A DNA stretch of 5,955 nt from Bordetella parapertussis (GCA_945911685.1 CAMEAW010000171.1:1-5955); one strand, 5' to 3'; shown: positions 1 through 5,954, counted from the stretch's first letter. Numbers and translations are program-made. Notes: generated by a model not told the origin, from the letters alone.

Positions 1-2
1 AT

Positions 3-21
3 TTGTAACTAGTTGTTACAA
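3..21. promoter_or_regulatory. 19-bp inverted repeat, candidate operator
   Basis: The sequence TTGTAACTAGTTGTTACAA has perfect 7-bp arms (TTGTAAC and GTTACAA) around a 5-bp spacer. Its size and symmetry fit a site for a dimeric DNA-binding protein. The half-site core GTTACA resembles sequences within E. coli OmpR boxes, so autoregulation by the downstream regulator is possible, but OmpR boxes are usually tandem rather than inverted. It lies about 120 bp before the regulator start and may equally serve a gene beyond the left edge. No convincing -10/-35 pair was found next to it. Confidence 0.45.
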
Positions 22-142
22 CGCTTTAAGCATAGCGCAGCAAATACAAAACCAGCCAACAAATCCGGTATGGTGCGATCTTCCACTCATGCAGTCCGAC
101 TTTTGGCGTCCCCTTGCCTTAACAAGCGAGCGTTTTAAAACA

Positions 143-877
143 ATGAAGATCTTACTCCCCCCTATCGTACGTAAAATTTTAGTGGTCGATGGCGACTCGC
201 GCTTACGTGACCTGTTACGTAGATATCTTACCGATCAAGGCTTTAGCGTACTCACAGCCGAAAATGGCCAAGAAATGACCAAAATTTGGCACCGCGAACA
301 CATTGACTTATTGGTGCTTGACTTAATATTGCCTGGCGAAGATGGCCTGTCGATTTGCCGTCGCCTGCGCGGCAATCACGATAGCACTCCAATCATTATG
401 CTCACAGCCCGCGCCGAAGAAATCGATCGCATCATCGGCCTCGAGATGGGGGCAGATGATTACTTATCCAAACCCTTTAATCCACGCGAACTCTTAGCCC
501 GCATCAACGCGATTTTGCGTCGACGCAACAGCGACGAGCACCCCGGCGCACCCAGTTACGATCACGAAGCGATCTACTTTGGGCCGTTTGAACTCAATCT
601 GGCCACACGCACCCTGACCCGCGATCGCCATATCGTGCAGATCACAACGGGTGAATTTTCAGTGCTCAAGGTTTTAGGCCGCCACCCTAAGATTCCGATC
701 TCGCGCGAAAAACTCATGGAGCTTGCCCGTGGGCGCGAGTACGCAGCCTACGACCGTAGTCTTGATGTGCAAATTTCGCGCTTGCGTAAGCTGATTGAGG
801 TGAATCCTTCAAAGCCTGCTTACATACAGACCGTTTGGGGGCACGGCTATGTATTTGTGCCAGATGGCGGGTTGTGA
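143..877 (+). CDS. ompR: OmpR-family two-component response regulator
   Basis: This encodes a cytoplasmic DNA-binding response regulator of 244 residues (E. coli OmpR has 239). The receiver domain spans about residues 10-128: phospho-acceptor Asp60 in [12 protein letters not shown], Thr88 in IIMLTAR, Tyr107 and Lys110 in [14 protein letters not shown]. The winged-helix domain spans about 145-240 and holds the recognition-helix region [15 protein letters not shown] and the wing [15 protein letters not shown], very close to OmpR. The acidic pocket reads VVDGD where OmpR has VVDDD, so the second aspartate (E. coli Asp12) is Gly17. I chose ATG 143 because it leaves a short family-like N-terminus; ATG 89 would add 18 residues. 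Neither start has a clear ribosome binding site, and the frame is open to the left edge. No envZ-like kinase follows; the gene instead runs into the convergent ispF end. The family is clear; the exact orthology and regulon are inferred. Confidence 0.9.
   Translation: MKILLPPIVRKILVVDGDSRLRDLLRRYLTDQGFSVLTAENGQEMTKIWHREHIDLLVLDLILPGEDGLSICRRLRGNHDSTPIIMLTARAEEIDRIIGLEMGADDYLSKPFNPRELLARINAILRRRNSDEHPGAPSYDHEAIYFGPFELNLATRTLTRDRHIVQITTGEFSVLKVLGRHPKIPISREKLMELARGREYAAYDRSLDVQISRLRKLIEVNPSKPAYIQTVWGHGYVFVPDGGL
847..877. other. Tail-to-tail overlap of ompR and ispF
   Basis: The two convergent genes share 31 bp. The plus-strand TGA is at 875-877 and the minus-strand TAG occupies 847-849. The shared bases encode the regulator's end (YVFVPDGGL) and, on the other strand, the last nine IspF residues (HNPPSGTNT). 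No rho-independent terminator was seen between the genes, so the two mRNAs probably overlap at their 3' ends. Confidence 0.85.
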
Positions 878-1359
878 GCGCTCAGCAACACGATCACATT
901 TGCGGCGATCCCTTCTTGGCGGCCCAAGTGTCCCAGGCCTTCGTTGGTTTTAGCTTTGATGTTAATGACCTGAGGACCCAAAGCCAAATCTTGCGCAATA
1001 TTGGCGATCATCGCACCAACATGTGGCCCCATTTTGGGTGCTTGCGCATGAATCGTGGCGTCAATGTTCACCACCTGCCAACCGGCTTCGCGCACTCGCT
1101 GATGCGCAGCGCGCAACAAGACCCGGCTGTCGGCGCCGCGGTACTGAGGATCGGTATCCGGAAAATGGCGGCCAATATCACCCAGCCCTGCCGCACCCAA
1201 CAAGGCGTCGGTCAACGCATGCAGCAACACGTCGGCATCAGAGTGACCCAGCAAACCTAAACTGTGCTCAATTTTGACGCCACCAATGATTAAGGCACGA
1301 TTAGGCACCAGTGCATGCACATCAAAACCTTGTCCAATACGAAAAGCATTAGGGTTCAC
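847..1359 (-). CDS. ispF: 2-C-methyl-D-erythritol 2,4-cyclodiphosphate synthase (IspF)
   Basis: This cytosolic MEP-pathway enzyme cyclises 4-diphosphocytidyl-2-C-methyl-D-erythritol 2-phosphate to MEcPP with release of CMP. The predicted protein has 170 residues, against 159 in E. coli. Visible signatures are IGQGFDVH, with zinc ligands Asp13 and His15, [26 protein letters not shown] with the third ligand His47, [13 protein letters not shown], and the C-terminal [16 protein letters not shown] segment that contributes to the nucleotide site. The family is a homotrimer. Start: GTG at 1359, nine bases after a good AAGGA, giving a normal N-terminus (VNPNAFRIG); the longer reading frame back to 1416 runs into ispD and has no family match. 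It follows ispD by 31 bp, so the two are almost certainly cotranscribed. About ten extra C-terminal residues lie mostly in the overlap with ompR. Confidence 0.95.
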   Translation of the reverse strand: MNPNAFRIGQGFDVHALVPNRALIIGGVKIEHSLGLLGHSDADVLLHALTDALLGAAGLGDIGRHFPDTDPQYRGADSRVLLRAAHQRVREAGWQVVNIDATIHAQAPKMGPHVGAMIANIAQDLALGPQVINIKAKTNEGLGHLGRQEGIAANVIVLLSAHNPPSGTNT

Positions 1360-1368
1360 TTTTAAGCA

Positions 1369-1373
1369 TCCTT
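1369..1373 (-). promoter_or_regulatory. Ribosome binding site of ispF
   Basis: AAGGA on the minus strand lies nine bases before GTG 1359, inside the 31-bp ispD-ispF gap. It decides the GTG start. The nearby ATG that overlaps this site is out of frame. Confidence 0.7.
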
Positions 1374-1390
1374 GCGGCAAGGCAGCTGAA

Positions 1391-2116
1391 CTACAACCAC
1401 GATTGCACCCAGTCAAAATCCTCGGGCCAAGTCACCTTAGCATTTAACGCCGAGCCTTGTACCAATAAAGGCGCATAGCCGGCAGCTTCGAGTGCAGAAG
1501 ATTCGTCGGTCATTGACAGGTTACGCGCGATGGCCGTGCTCAAGGCCTGTTCTAGCAAGCCGGCCCGAAACATCTGCGGGGTTTGTGCAAGCCATAGAGA
1601 GTCTCGGGCAATCGTTTGTTGTACTGTCTTGTGTGGCATCGGGTGTGAGCGCTTCACCGTATCGGCAACCGGCATCGCCAGCAAGCCGCCCACCTCGTGA
1701 AACAAGCAACTGTCAATCAAGCGCTTCAAGGCTTCAGCAGGTAAACCTGGACGCGCTGCATCATGCACGAGCACCCAGTCTTGTGGTTGCAGCCGAGCGT
1801 CTTTTAGGCCATTTAAAACCGTTTGTGCCCGAGTGGGACCGCCGCTCGGGCAGCAGACCGTGCGTGGCAAGCCCGCTAAGCATTGCGCGGCCAACAAATC
1901 ACCCAAGGCCACGATCACACGCACCTGTTCGATTCGGGCGTCGTTGAGCAAAGCTTTGACCGAGTGGTACAACATCGGCACCCCTGCCAATAAACGATAT
2001 TGCTTAGGCATGGCTGCATTAGACTTGGCCGAAGGCAGTTGCGACTGCGCACGCGCGCCCACCCCCGCCGAAGGCACAAGGGCAACGATTCGCGGGGTTG
2101 TCTTAGCCTGACTCAT
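1391..2116 (-). CDS. ispD: 2-C-methyl-D-erythritol 4-phosphate cytidylyltransferase (IspD)
   Basis: This enzyme transfers CMP from CTP to 2-C-methyl-D-erythritol 4-phosphate, the third MEP-pathway step. It has 241 residues (E. coli 236). The nucleotide-binding loop starts at VPSAGVGAR (Arg22) and ends at PKQY (Lys38). Further signatures are [23 protein letters not shown] (Asp119, Arg122), [14 protein letters not shown], the Arg171 region ending [16 protein letters not shown], and the substrate lysine Lys227 in [10 protein letters not shown]. The family's essential residues are all present. Compared with E. coli, the stretch between Arg22 and Lys38 is nine residues longer and low in complexity (Ser, Ala, Gln, Asn). 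The ATG at 2116 is chosen because GGAG lies four bases upstream and the N-terminus is normal; a GTG at 2164 would add 16 unrelated residues. It is the first gene of the ispDF operon and divergent from mfd. Confidence 0.95.
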   Translation of the reverse strand: MSQAKTTPRIVALVPSAGVGARAQSQLPSAKSNAAMPKQYRLLAGVPMLYHSVKALLNDARIEQVRVIVALGDLLAAQCLAGLPRTVCCPSGGPTRAQTVLNGLKDARLQPQDWVLVHDAARPGLPAEALKRLIDSCLFHEVGGLLAMPVADTVKRSHPMPHKTVQQTIARDSLWLAQTPQMFRAGLLEQALSTAIARNLSMTDESSALEAAGYAPLLVQGSALNAKVTWPEDFDWVQSWL

Positions 2117-2120
2117 ATTG

Positions 2121-2124
2121 CTCC
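2121..2124 (-). promoter_or_regulatory. Ribosome binding site of ispD
   Basis: On the minus strand GGAG lies four bases before ATG 2116 and fixes the ispD start. The surrounding AAACGGAGC (plus 2120-2128) occurs again identically at 2205-2213 in the same leader, where no start codon follows at a normal distance. Confidence 0.65.
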
Positions 2125-2132
2125 GTTTTCGG

Positions 2133-2168
2133 GTGCTCTGTTTATCGCACTCAATGTAGAGCACTCTA
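2133..2168. repeat. Nested inverted repeats in ispD leader
   Basis: GTGCTCT (2133-2139) pairs with AGAGCAC (2158-2164). The second arm is also part of a tighter dyad, TAGAG-CA-CTCTA (2157-2168). The two pairings are mutually exclusive, and their centres (2148.5 and 2162.5) are 14 bp apart, the same as the local repeat period. Confidence 0.45.
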
Positions 2169-2183
2169 TCTATCGCATTTCAT

Positions 2184-2215
2184 GTAAAGCGTTCGATTTC
2201 GAACGCTCCGTTTAC
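2184..2215. repeat. Long palindrome / hairpin in ispD leader
   Basis: AGCGTTCGATTTCGAACGCT (2188-2207) is a perfect inverted repeat with 9-bp arms around TT. The symmetry continues outwards: GTAAA (2184-2188) is complementary to TTTAC (2211-2215) with TCCG bulged. In RNA from either strand this could fold as an 8-bp stem with a 4-nt loop plus a 5-bp outer stem. There is no T-run after it on either strand, so it does not look like an intrinsic terminator; an operator or a leader structure is more likely. Confidence 0.6.
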
Positions 2216-2237
2216 CGTACGCGATTTCGTAAAATTG

Positions 2238-2267
2238 ATTATATCGGTCGAGCGTGCGCCGAGTCTA
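2238..2267 (-). promoter_or_regulatory. Candidate sigma-70 promoter for ispDF
   Basis: On the minus strand a perfect TATAAT (plus 2238-2243) is preceded, 18 bp away, by TAGACT (plus 2262-2267), four of six matches to TTGACA. An A7/T7 tract at 2270-2276 lies directly upstream of the -35 and could act as an UP element. Transcription would begin near 2231, giving ispD a leader of about 115 nt that spans the repeat array and the palindrome. Confidence 0.5.
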
Positions 2268-2287
2268 CGAAAAAAATCTCCAGAGCT

Positions 2288-2303
2288 GCGCTTGCCTAAG
2301 CGC
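2288..2303. repeat. GC-rich hairpin between the divergent promoters
   Basis: GCGCTTGCCTAAGCGC has perfect 6-bp arms and a 4-base loop. It lies upstream of both candidate promoters, so it is probably not transcribed from them. It may be a protein site or have no role. Confidence 0.4.
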
Positions 2304-2333
2304 CGCGCCAAAGCATACGCCTAGCCTGCATGC

Positions 2334-2411
2334 GCACTAAGAATCATCGCTATACCCTGAGGTGATGAAGCCGCACTAAGAATCATCGCTGTACCCTGAG
2401 ATGATGGAACG
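2334..2411. repeat. 39-bp tandem direct repeat, two copies
   Basis: Copy 1 is 2334-2372 and copy 2 is 2373-2411; both begin GCACTAAGAATCATCGCT. They agree at 34 of 39 positions, and four of the five differences are transitions (offsets 19, 29, 35 and 37). Each copy has a small internal dyad, TCATC near the start against GATGA/TGATG near the end (in copy 2, ATCATC 2382-2387 and GATGAT 2400-2405). The second copy ends two bases before the candidate mfd -35. Two copies without unique spacers rule out a CRISPR array; a duplicated regulator site or a replication-slippage product fits better. Confidence 0.85.
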
Positions 2412-2412
2412 G

Positions 2413-2439
2413 TTGCTGAGGCAGCCCGCGCCCTATAAT
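2413..2439 (+). promoter_or_regulatory. Candidate sigma-70 promoter for mfd
   Basis: A perfect TATAAT lies at 2434-2439. The best -35 is TTGCTG at 2413-2418 with a short 15-bp spacer, a weak match. Predicted transcription starts near 2446, leaving a leader of about 58 nt before ATG 2505. The -35 directly follows the 39-bp repeat. Confidence 0.5.
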
Positions 2440-2490
2440 CAGCACTTCACTCGGTGCCCCCTCTTTTGGGATGGTGCCTGTATCTCTTTT

Positions 2491-2496
2491 TATATT
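2491..2496 (+). promoter_or_regulatory. Possible second -10 element just before mfd
   Basis: TATATT ends eight bases before ATG 2505, so transcription from it would start at or next to the start codon and give a leaderless mRNA. The nearest -35-like sequence, TTGGGA at 2466-2471, is 19 bp away, which is long. Listed because the ATG lacks a ribosome binding site. Confidence 0.25.
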
Positions 2497-2504
2497 GGCT
2501 TGTC

Positions 2505-5500
2505 ATGCCCGCTGCACCCACCTCAGTCGCCCAGGCGCTTTCAACGCTGCTCAACGCTCTTAAGCCGAGCCTGCGCTATCACCATCCGCGGCCGCCTGGG
2601 TCGGGCGATGCGTGGCTGTTAGCACAGTTGGCACGCCAAGCGGGTAAGACGCTTGTCATTTTGACTGCAGAGCCACTCGAGGCGCAGCGCCTTGCCGATG
2701 AGATTCCGCTTTTCGCCCCCGAACTAAAAGTGCGCCCGCTGCCCGATTGGGAGACCCTCCCCTATGACAGCTTTTCGCCCCATCAAGACCTGATCTCTGA
2801 ACGCTTACGCACCCTGCACGCTTTGATGCAACACGAGGTTGACGTACTAACCGTACCAATCACCACGGCACTTTATCGCTTACCGCCACCGAGTTTTCTG
2901 GCTGCTTATACCTTTTCGTTTAAGCAAAAGGATAAGCTCAACGAAACCGCTTTGCGTGCGCAGTTGATGTTGGCCAATTACGCCCATGTCTCGCAAGTCA
3001 CGGTACCAGGCGAATTTTGTGTGCGCGGCAGTTTGATTGATTTGTTTCCAATGGGTTCGATCGTACCTTATCGCATCGATTTATTTGATGACGAAATCGA
3101 ATCGATTCGCGCGTTTGATATTGATACTCAGCGCAGCTTGTATCCGGTTGGCTCAGTGCAGTTACTGCCCGGCCGCGAGTTTCCGATGGACGAAGCCGCA
3201 CGCAATCATTTTCGCTCGGGCTTTCGCGAAGTGTTCGAGGGTGATCCTTCGCGCGCGTTGCCCTACCGCGACATTGGCAATGGCATTGCATTTGCCGGTG
3301 TTGAATATTATTTGCCGCTGTTTTTTGAAACTACTGCCACCTTGTTCGAGTACCTGACCCAAGACACCATCATGGTGACCCTTGGGGATATCGATGACGC
3401 CATGCGTCGTTTTGCCCAAGATACCGCCAGCCGCTATAACTTTTTAAAAAGTGACCGAGAGCGCCCGGTGTTGGCGCCTGAAGCATTATTTTTACGGGCT
3501 GAGACGCTCTTTGAAGAGCTCAAAGTGTTTGCACGCGTTGCGCTCACCACCGAGACCGAACATCCCGAGTTTTTAGGCGCACCCGATATTGGGATTTCGC
3601 GCCGCTCTGACGACCCGGTGCAAAAGCTTCGTAGCTTATTAAGCCAAACGCAGCAACGCGTTGTCTTATGCACTGACTCGCATGGTCGACGCGAAACCAT
3701 CTTACAGATGCTGGCCGAGCATGGCCTGACCCCAGACGCGCAAACCGAATCACTCGCACTCTTTTTAGAAGGTGAGGCGCATTTTGCCATTACCGTCGCA
3801 CAACTCAATACCGGCTTTCAGTTGCCGGGACAGCAACTGGTCTTCATCACTGAAAACGACCTATACCCCGGACACGGCACGACGGCCCGTCGCGGCAAAC
3901 GTGATCAAGAGCGCGCCAGCAACGTCGAGGCCATGGTGCGCGATTTGTCTGAGTTGCGCATTGGCGATCCGGTGGTACATGCGCAGCATGGTATCGGCCG
4001 CTATCACGGCTTGATCAACATGGATATGGGCGAAGGCGAGATGGAGTTTCTGCATCTTGAATACGCCAACAAGACCACCCTGTATGTACCAGTGGCGCAG
4101 TTACACGTGATCGCGCGCTATAGCGGCAACGACCCAGAGACTGCGCCCTTGCATCAACTGGGTTCAGGCCAGTGGGAGAAAGCCCGCCGCAAGGCCGCGC
4201 AACAAGTGCGCGATACCGCAGCCGAGCTACTCGACATTTACGCCAAACGTGCCGCACGTCAGGGCTTTGCCTTCAAGCTGCCATTAGGCGATTACGAGAT
4301 ATTTTCTGAAGGCTTTGGCTTTGAAGAAACCGTTGACCAGGCTGCCGCCATTGAATGCGTGTTGGCGGACATGACCTCGGGGCGCCCAATGGATCGCCTG
4401 GTGTGCGGCGATGTAGGGTTTGGCAAAACCGAAGTCGCGTTGCGCGCCGCCTTTTTGGCGATTGCTAACGGCAAGCAAGTCGCGATTTTGTGCCCGACCA
4501 CGCTCTTGGCCGAGCAGCATGCCCAAACCTTTTCAGATCGCTTTGCCGACTGGCCTGTGAAGGTGGTTGAGCTCTCACGCTTTAGATCCGCCAAAGAGAT
4601 TGCTAGCGCCATCATCGGGATCAACGACGGCACCATCGATATCGTGATCGGCACGCACAAGATCTTATCGAAAGACGTGAACTTCATGCGCCTGGGGCTT
4701 GTCATCATCGACGAAGAACATCGGTTTGGGGTGCGTCAAAAAGAAGTGCTTAAGTCGCTACGCGCAGAGGTCGATGTCTTGACACTCACAGCCACGCCAA
4801 TCCCCCGTACGCTGGGGATGTCGCTTGAAGGGATTCGCGATTTTTCAGTGATTGCCACGGCCCCGCAAAAGCGTCTGGCGATTAAAACGTTTGTACGCCG
4901 TGAGGATAACAGCACGATTCGCGAAGCCTTGCTGCGCGAACTCAAGCGCGGCGGGCAAGCCTACTTTTTGCATAACGAAGTTGAAACGATTCACAACCGT
5001 CGCGCCCGCCTTGAAGAACTGGTACCGGAGGCCCGCATTGCCGTGGCGCACGGTCAAATGGGTGAACGCGATCTTGAACAAGTGATGAAGGGTTTTTATC
5101 AACAACGCTTTAATGTCTTGCTCTGCACCACCATTATTGAAACTGGCATTGACGTCTCAAGCGCAAACACCATCATCATTCACCGCGCCGACCGCTTTGG
5201 TTTAGCGCAGCTGCATCAACTACGGGGCCGCGTGGGGCGTTCGCACCACCAAGCCTACGCCTACCTGATGACGCCAGGCGAAGACTCAATCACCAAAAAC
5301 GCCAAAAAACGCCTTGAAGCGATTCAGGCGATGGAAGAACTCGGTTCGGGCTTCTTTTTAGCGATGCACGATCTTGAAATTCGCGGCACCGGCGAGGTGT
5401 TGGGCGAATCTCAATCGGGCAATATTCAAGAGATTGGTTTCTCGATGTACAACGACATGCTCAACGAAGCCGTACGCGCACTCAAGGCTGGCGTTGAGCC

Positions 5501-5954
5501 TGATCTGGATGCGCCGTTTAGTGCGGGCTGCGAAGTGAATCTGCACGCCCCTGCCCTGCTGCCCGCTGATTTTTGCGGCGATGTCCCGGCGCGGCTGTCG
5601 CTTTACAAGCGCTTATCAAGCTGTAAAGACGAAGACGATTTGATTGTGATCCAAGAAGAGCTGATCGATCGCTTTGGTAAGCTACCCGAACCGGCCCGCA
5701 CCTTAATCTCGACACACAAAATTCGCCTGCTTGGCTTGCCACTAGGCATTCAAAAAATTGACGCTAGTGAGACGCAAATTATGCTGCACTTTAAACAAAC
5801 GACCACGGTTGACCCAGTGCGCTTGATTGAACTCGTGCAAAAGCAAAAGAACATCCGCTTCGCCGGTCAAGATAAACTACGGATTGAACTCAAGGGGCTT
5901 GATGTCAATGCGCGCTATGAAGCGGTGCGCACTTTGTTGCGGTCGCTGACATAG
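2505..5954 (+). CDS. mfd: Transcription-repair coupling factor (Mfd)
   Basis: Mfd is an ATP-driven DNA translocase that displaces RNA polymerase stalled at lesions and recruits UvrA for nucleotide excision repair. The 1149-residue product matches the family length (E. coli 1148). In order: UvrB-like module (about 1-350) with DWETLPYDSFSPHQD at 81-95 and GSLIDLFPMGS; RNA-polymerase-interacting domain (about 480-560) beginning VVHAQHGIGRYHG at 490; RecG-like translocase with Walker A GDVGFGKTE 635-643 (Lys641), DEEH 736-739, TATPIPRT 762-769 and motif VI RGRVGRS 907-913; then the relay region HHQAYAYLMTP to LEIRGTGEVLGESQSG; and a C-terminal autoinhibitory domain with LIDRFGKLPEPARTL. All key residues are intact. 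ATG 2505 fits the family length. GTG 2454 would add a 17-residue hydrophobic leader (LLGWCLYLFLYWLV) foreign to Mfd. No clear ribosome binding site precedes either start. The TAG stop is at 5952-5954, and it is divergent from ispDF. Confidence 0.97.
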   Translation: MPAAPTSVAQALSTLLNALKPSLRYHHPRPPGSGDAWLLAQLARQAGKTLVILTAEPLEAQRLADEIPLFAPELKVRPLPDWETLPYDSFSPHQDLISERLRTLHALMQHEVDVLTVPITTALYRLPPPSFLAAYTFSFKQKDKLNETALRAQLMLANYAHVSQVTVPGEFCVRGSLIDLFPMGSIVPYRIDLFDDEIESIRAFDIDTQRSLYPVGSVQLLPGREFPMDEAARNHFRSGFREVFEGDPSRALPYRDIGNGIAFAGVEYYLPLFFETTATLFEYLTQDTIMVTLGDIDDAMRRFAQDTASRYNFLKSDRERPVLAPEALFLRAETLFEELKVFARVALTTETEHPEFLGAPDIGISRRSDDPVQKLRSLLSQTQQRVVLCTDSHGRRETILQMLAEHGLTPDAQTESLALFLEGEAHFAITVAQLNTGFQLPGQQLVFITENDLYPGHGTTARRGKRDQERASNVEAMVRDLSELRIGDPVVHAQHGIGRYHGLINMDMGEGEMEFLHLEYANKTTLYVPVAQLHVIARYSGNDPETAPLHQLGSGQWEKARRKAAQQVRDTAAELLDIYAKRAARQGFAFKLPLGDYEIFSEGFGFEETVDQAAAIECVLADMTSGRPMDRLVCGDVGFGKTEVALRAAFLAIANGKQVAILCPTTLLAEQHAQTFSDRFADWPVKVVELSRFRSAKEIASAIIGINDGTIDIVIGTHKILSKDVNFMRLGLVIIDEEHRFGVRQKEVLKSLRAEVDVLTLTATPIPRTLGMSLEGIRDFSVIATAPQKRLAIKTFVRREDNSTIREALLRELKRGGQAYFLHNEVETIHNRRARLEELVPEARIAVAHGQMGERDLEQVMKGFYQQRFNVLLCTTIIETGIDVSSANTIIIHRADRFGLAQLHQLRGRVGRSHHQAYAYLMTPGEDSITKNAKKRLEAIQAMEELGSGFFLAMHDLEIRGTGEVLGESQSGNIQEIGFSMYNDMLNEAVRALKAGVEPDLDAPFSAGCEVNLHAPALLPADFCGDVPARLSLYKRLSSCKDEDDLIVIQEELIDRFGKLPEPARTLISTHKIRLLGLPLGIQKIDASETQIMLHFKQTTTVDPVRLIELVQKQKNIRFAGQDKLRIELKGLDVNARYEAVRTLLRSLT

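Larger units (their letters stand above)
2120..2246. repeat. Degenerate 14-bp tandem repeat array
   Basis: Written in blocks of 14 from 2135 the plus strand gives gctctgtttatcgc, actcaatgtagagc, actctatctatcgc, atttcatgtaaagc, gttcgatttcgaac, gctccgtttaccgt and acgcgatttcgtaa. Column 7 is always T, column 9 is T in all seven, column 6 is always a purine, and columns 3, 4, 13 and 14 are strongly biased. Alternate units match better, so 28-bp higher-order units show: 2133-2160 and 2161-2188 agree at 20 of 28 positions, with most differences being transitions. A further partial unit, GCTCCGTTTTCGGG, lies at 2120-2133, and decay into AT-rich sequence begins near 2233. The array would sit in the ispD mRNA leader. 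Origin and function are unknown. Confidence 0.55.
2117..2504. other. Divergent ispD/mfd intergenic region, repeat-rich
   Basis: This 388-bp stretch has no supportable gene. From left to right it holds the ispD ribosome binding site, a degenerate 14-bp repeat array with several dyads, a candidate ispD promoter with an A-tract, a GC-rich 16-nt hairpin, a 39-bp tandem duplication, and one or two candidate mfd promoters. The feature density suggests both operons are controlled from here, but no known regulator site was recognised. Confidence 0.7.

Noticed and set aside
29..59. Minus-strand promoter at the left edge (TTGGCT and TATGCT)
   Set aside because: The spacer is 19 bp and both boxes are mediocre; no gene to the left is visible to support it.
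1492..1947. 151-codon plus-strand open frame inside ispD
   Set aside because: It is antisense to a complete, motif-rich ispD, its product is Arg/Ser/Pro-rich and matches no family I recognise. The other long open frames inside ompR, ispF and mfd were rejected for the same reason.
2117..2164. 16-residue N-terminal extension of IspD from GTG 2164
   Set aside because: A well-placed GGAG precedes ATG 2116, while the extension is encoded by the repeat array and is unlike IspD N-termini.
2166..2183. Five-codon minus-strand leader ORF (MKCDR) upstream of ispD
   Set aside because: No ribosome binding site at normal distance; such a short frame is expected by chance, and no regulatory codons stand out.
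2000..2299. 99-codon plus-strand open frame crossing the ispD start and the repeat array
   Set aside because: Half is antisense to ispD and half is the repeat array; no ribosome binding site or family resemblance.
2270..2303. Minus-strand intrinsic terminator: hairpin 2288-2303 followed by a T7 run
   Set aside because: The T-run is 11 bases beyond the stem instead of adjacent, and no minus-strand gene lies upstream to be terminated. The tract is better explained as part of the ispD promoter.
2334..2411. CRISPR array
   Set aside because: Only two adjacent copies with no unique spacers between them and no cas genes.
2454..2504. GTG-initiated N-terminal extension of Mfd with a hydrophobic stretch
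   Set aside because: Mfd is cytosolic and the ATG at 2505 already gives family length. The extension overlaps probable promoter sequence and has no ribosome binding site.
2401..2622. 73-codon plus-strand open frame starting in the second 39-bp repeat
   Set aside because: It contains the candidate mfd promoter and then runs out of frame into mfd; the product is Cys/Arg/Pro-rich without recognisable features.
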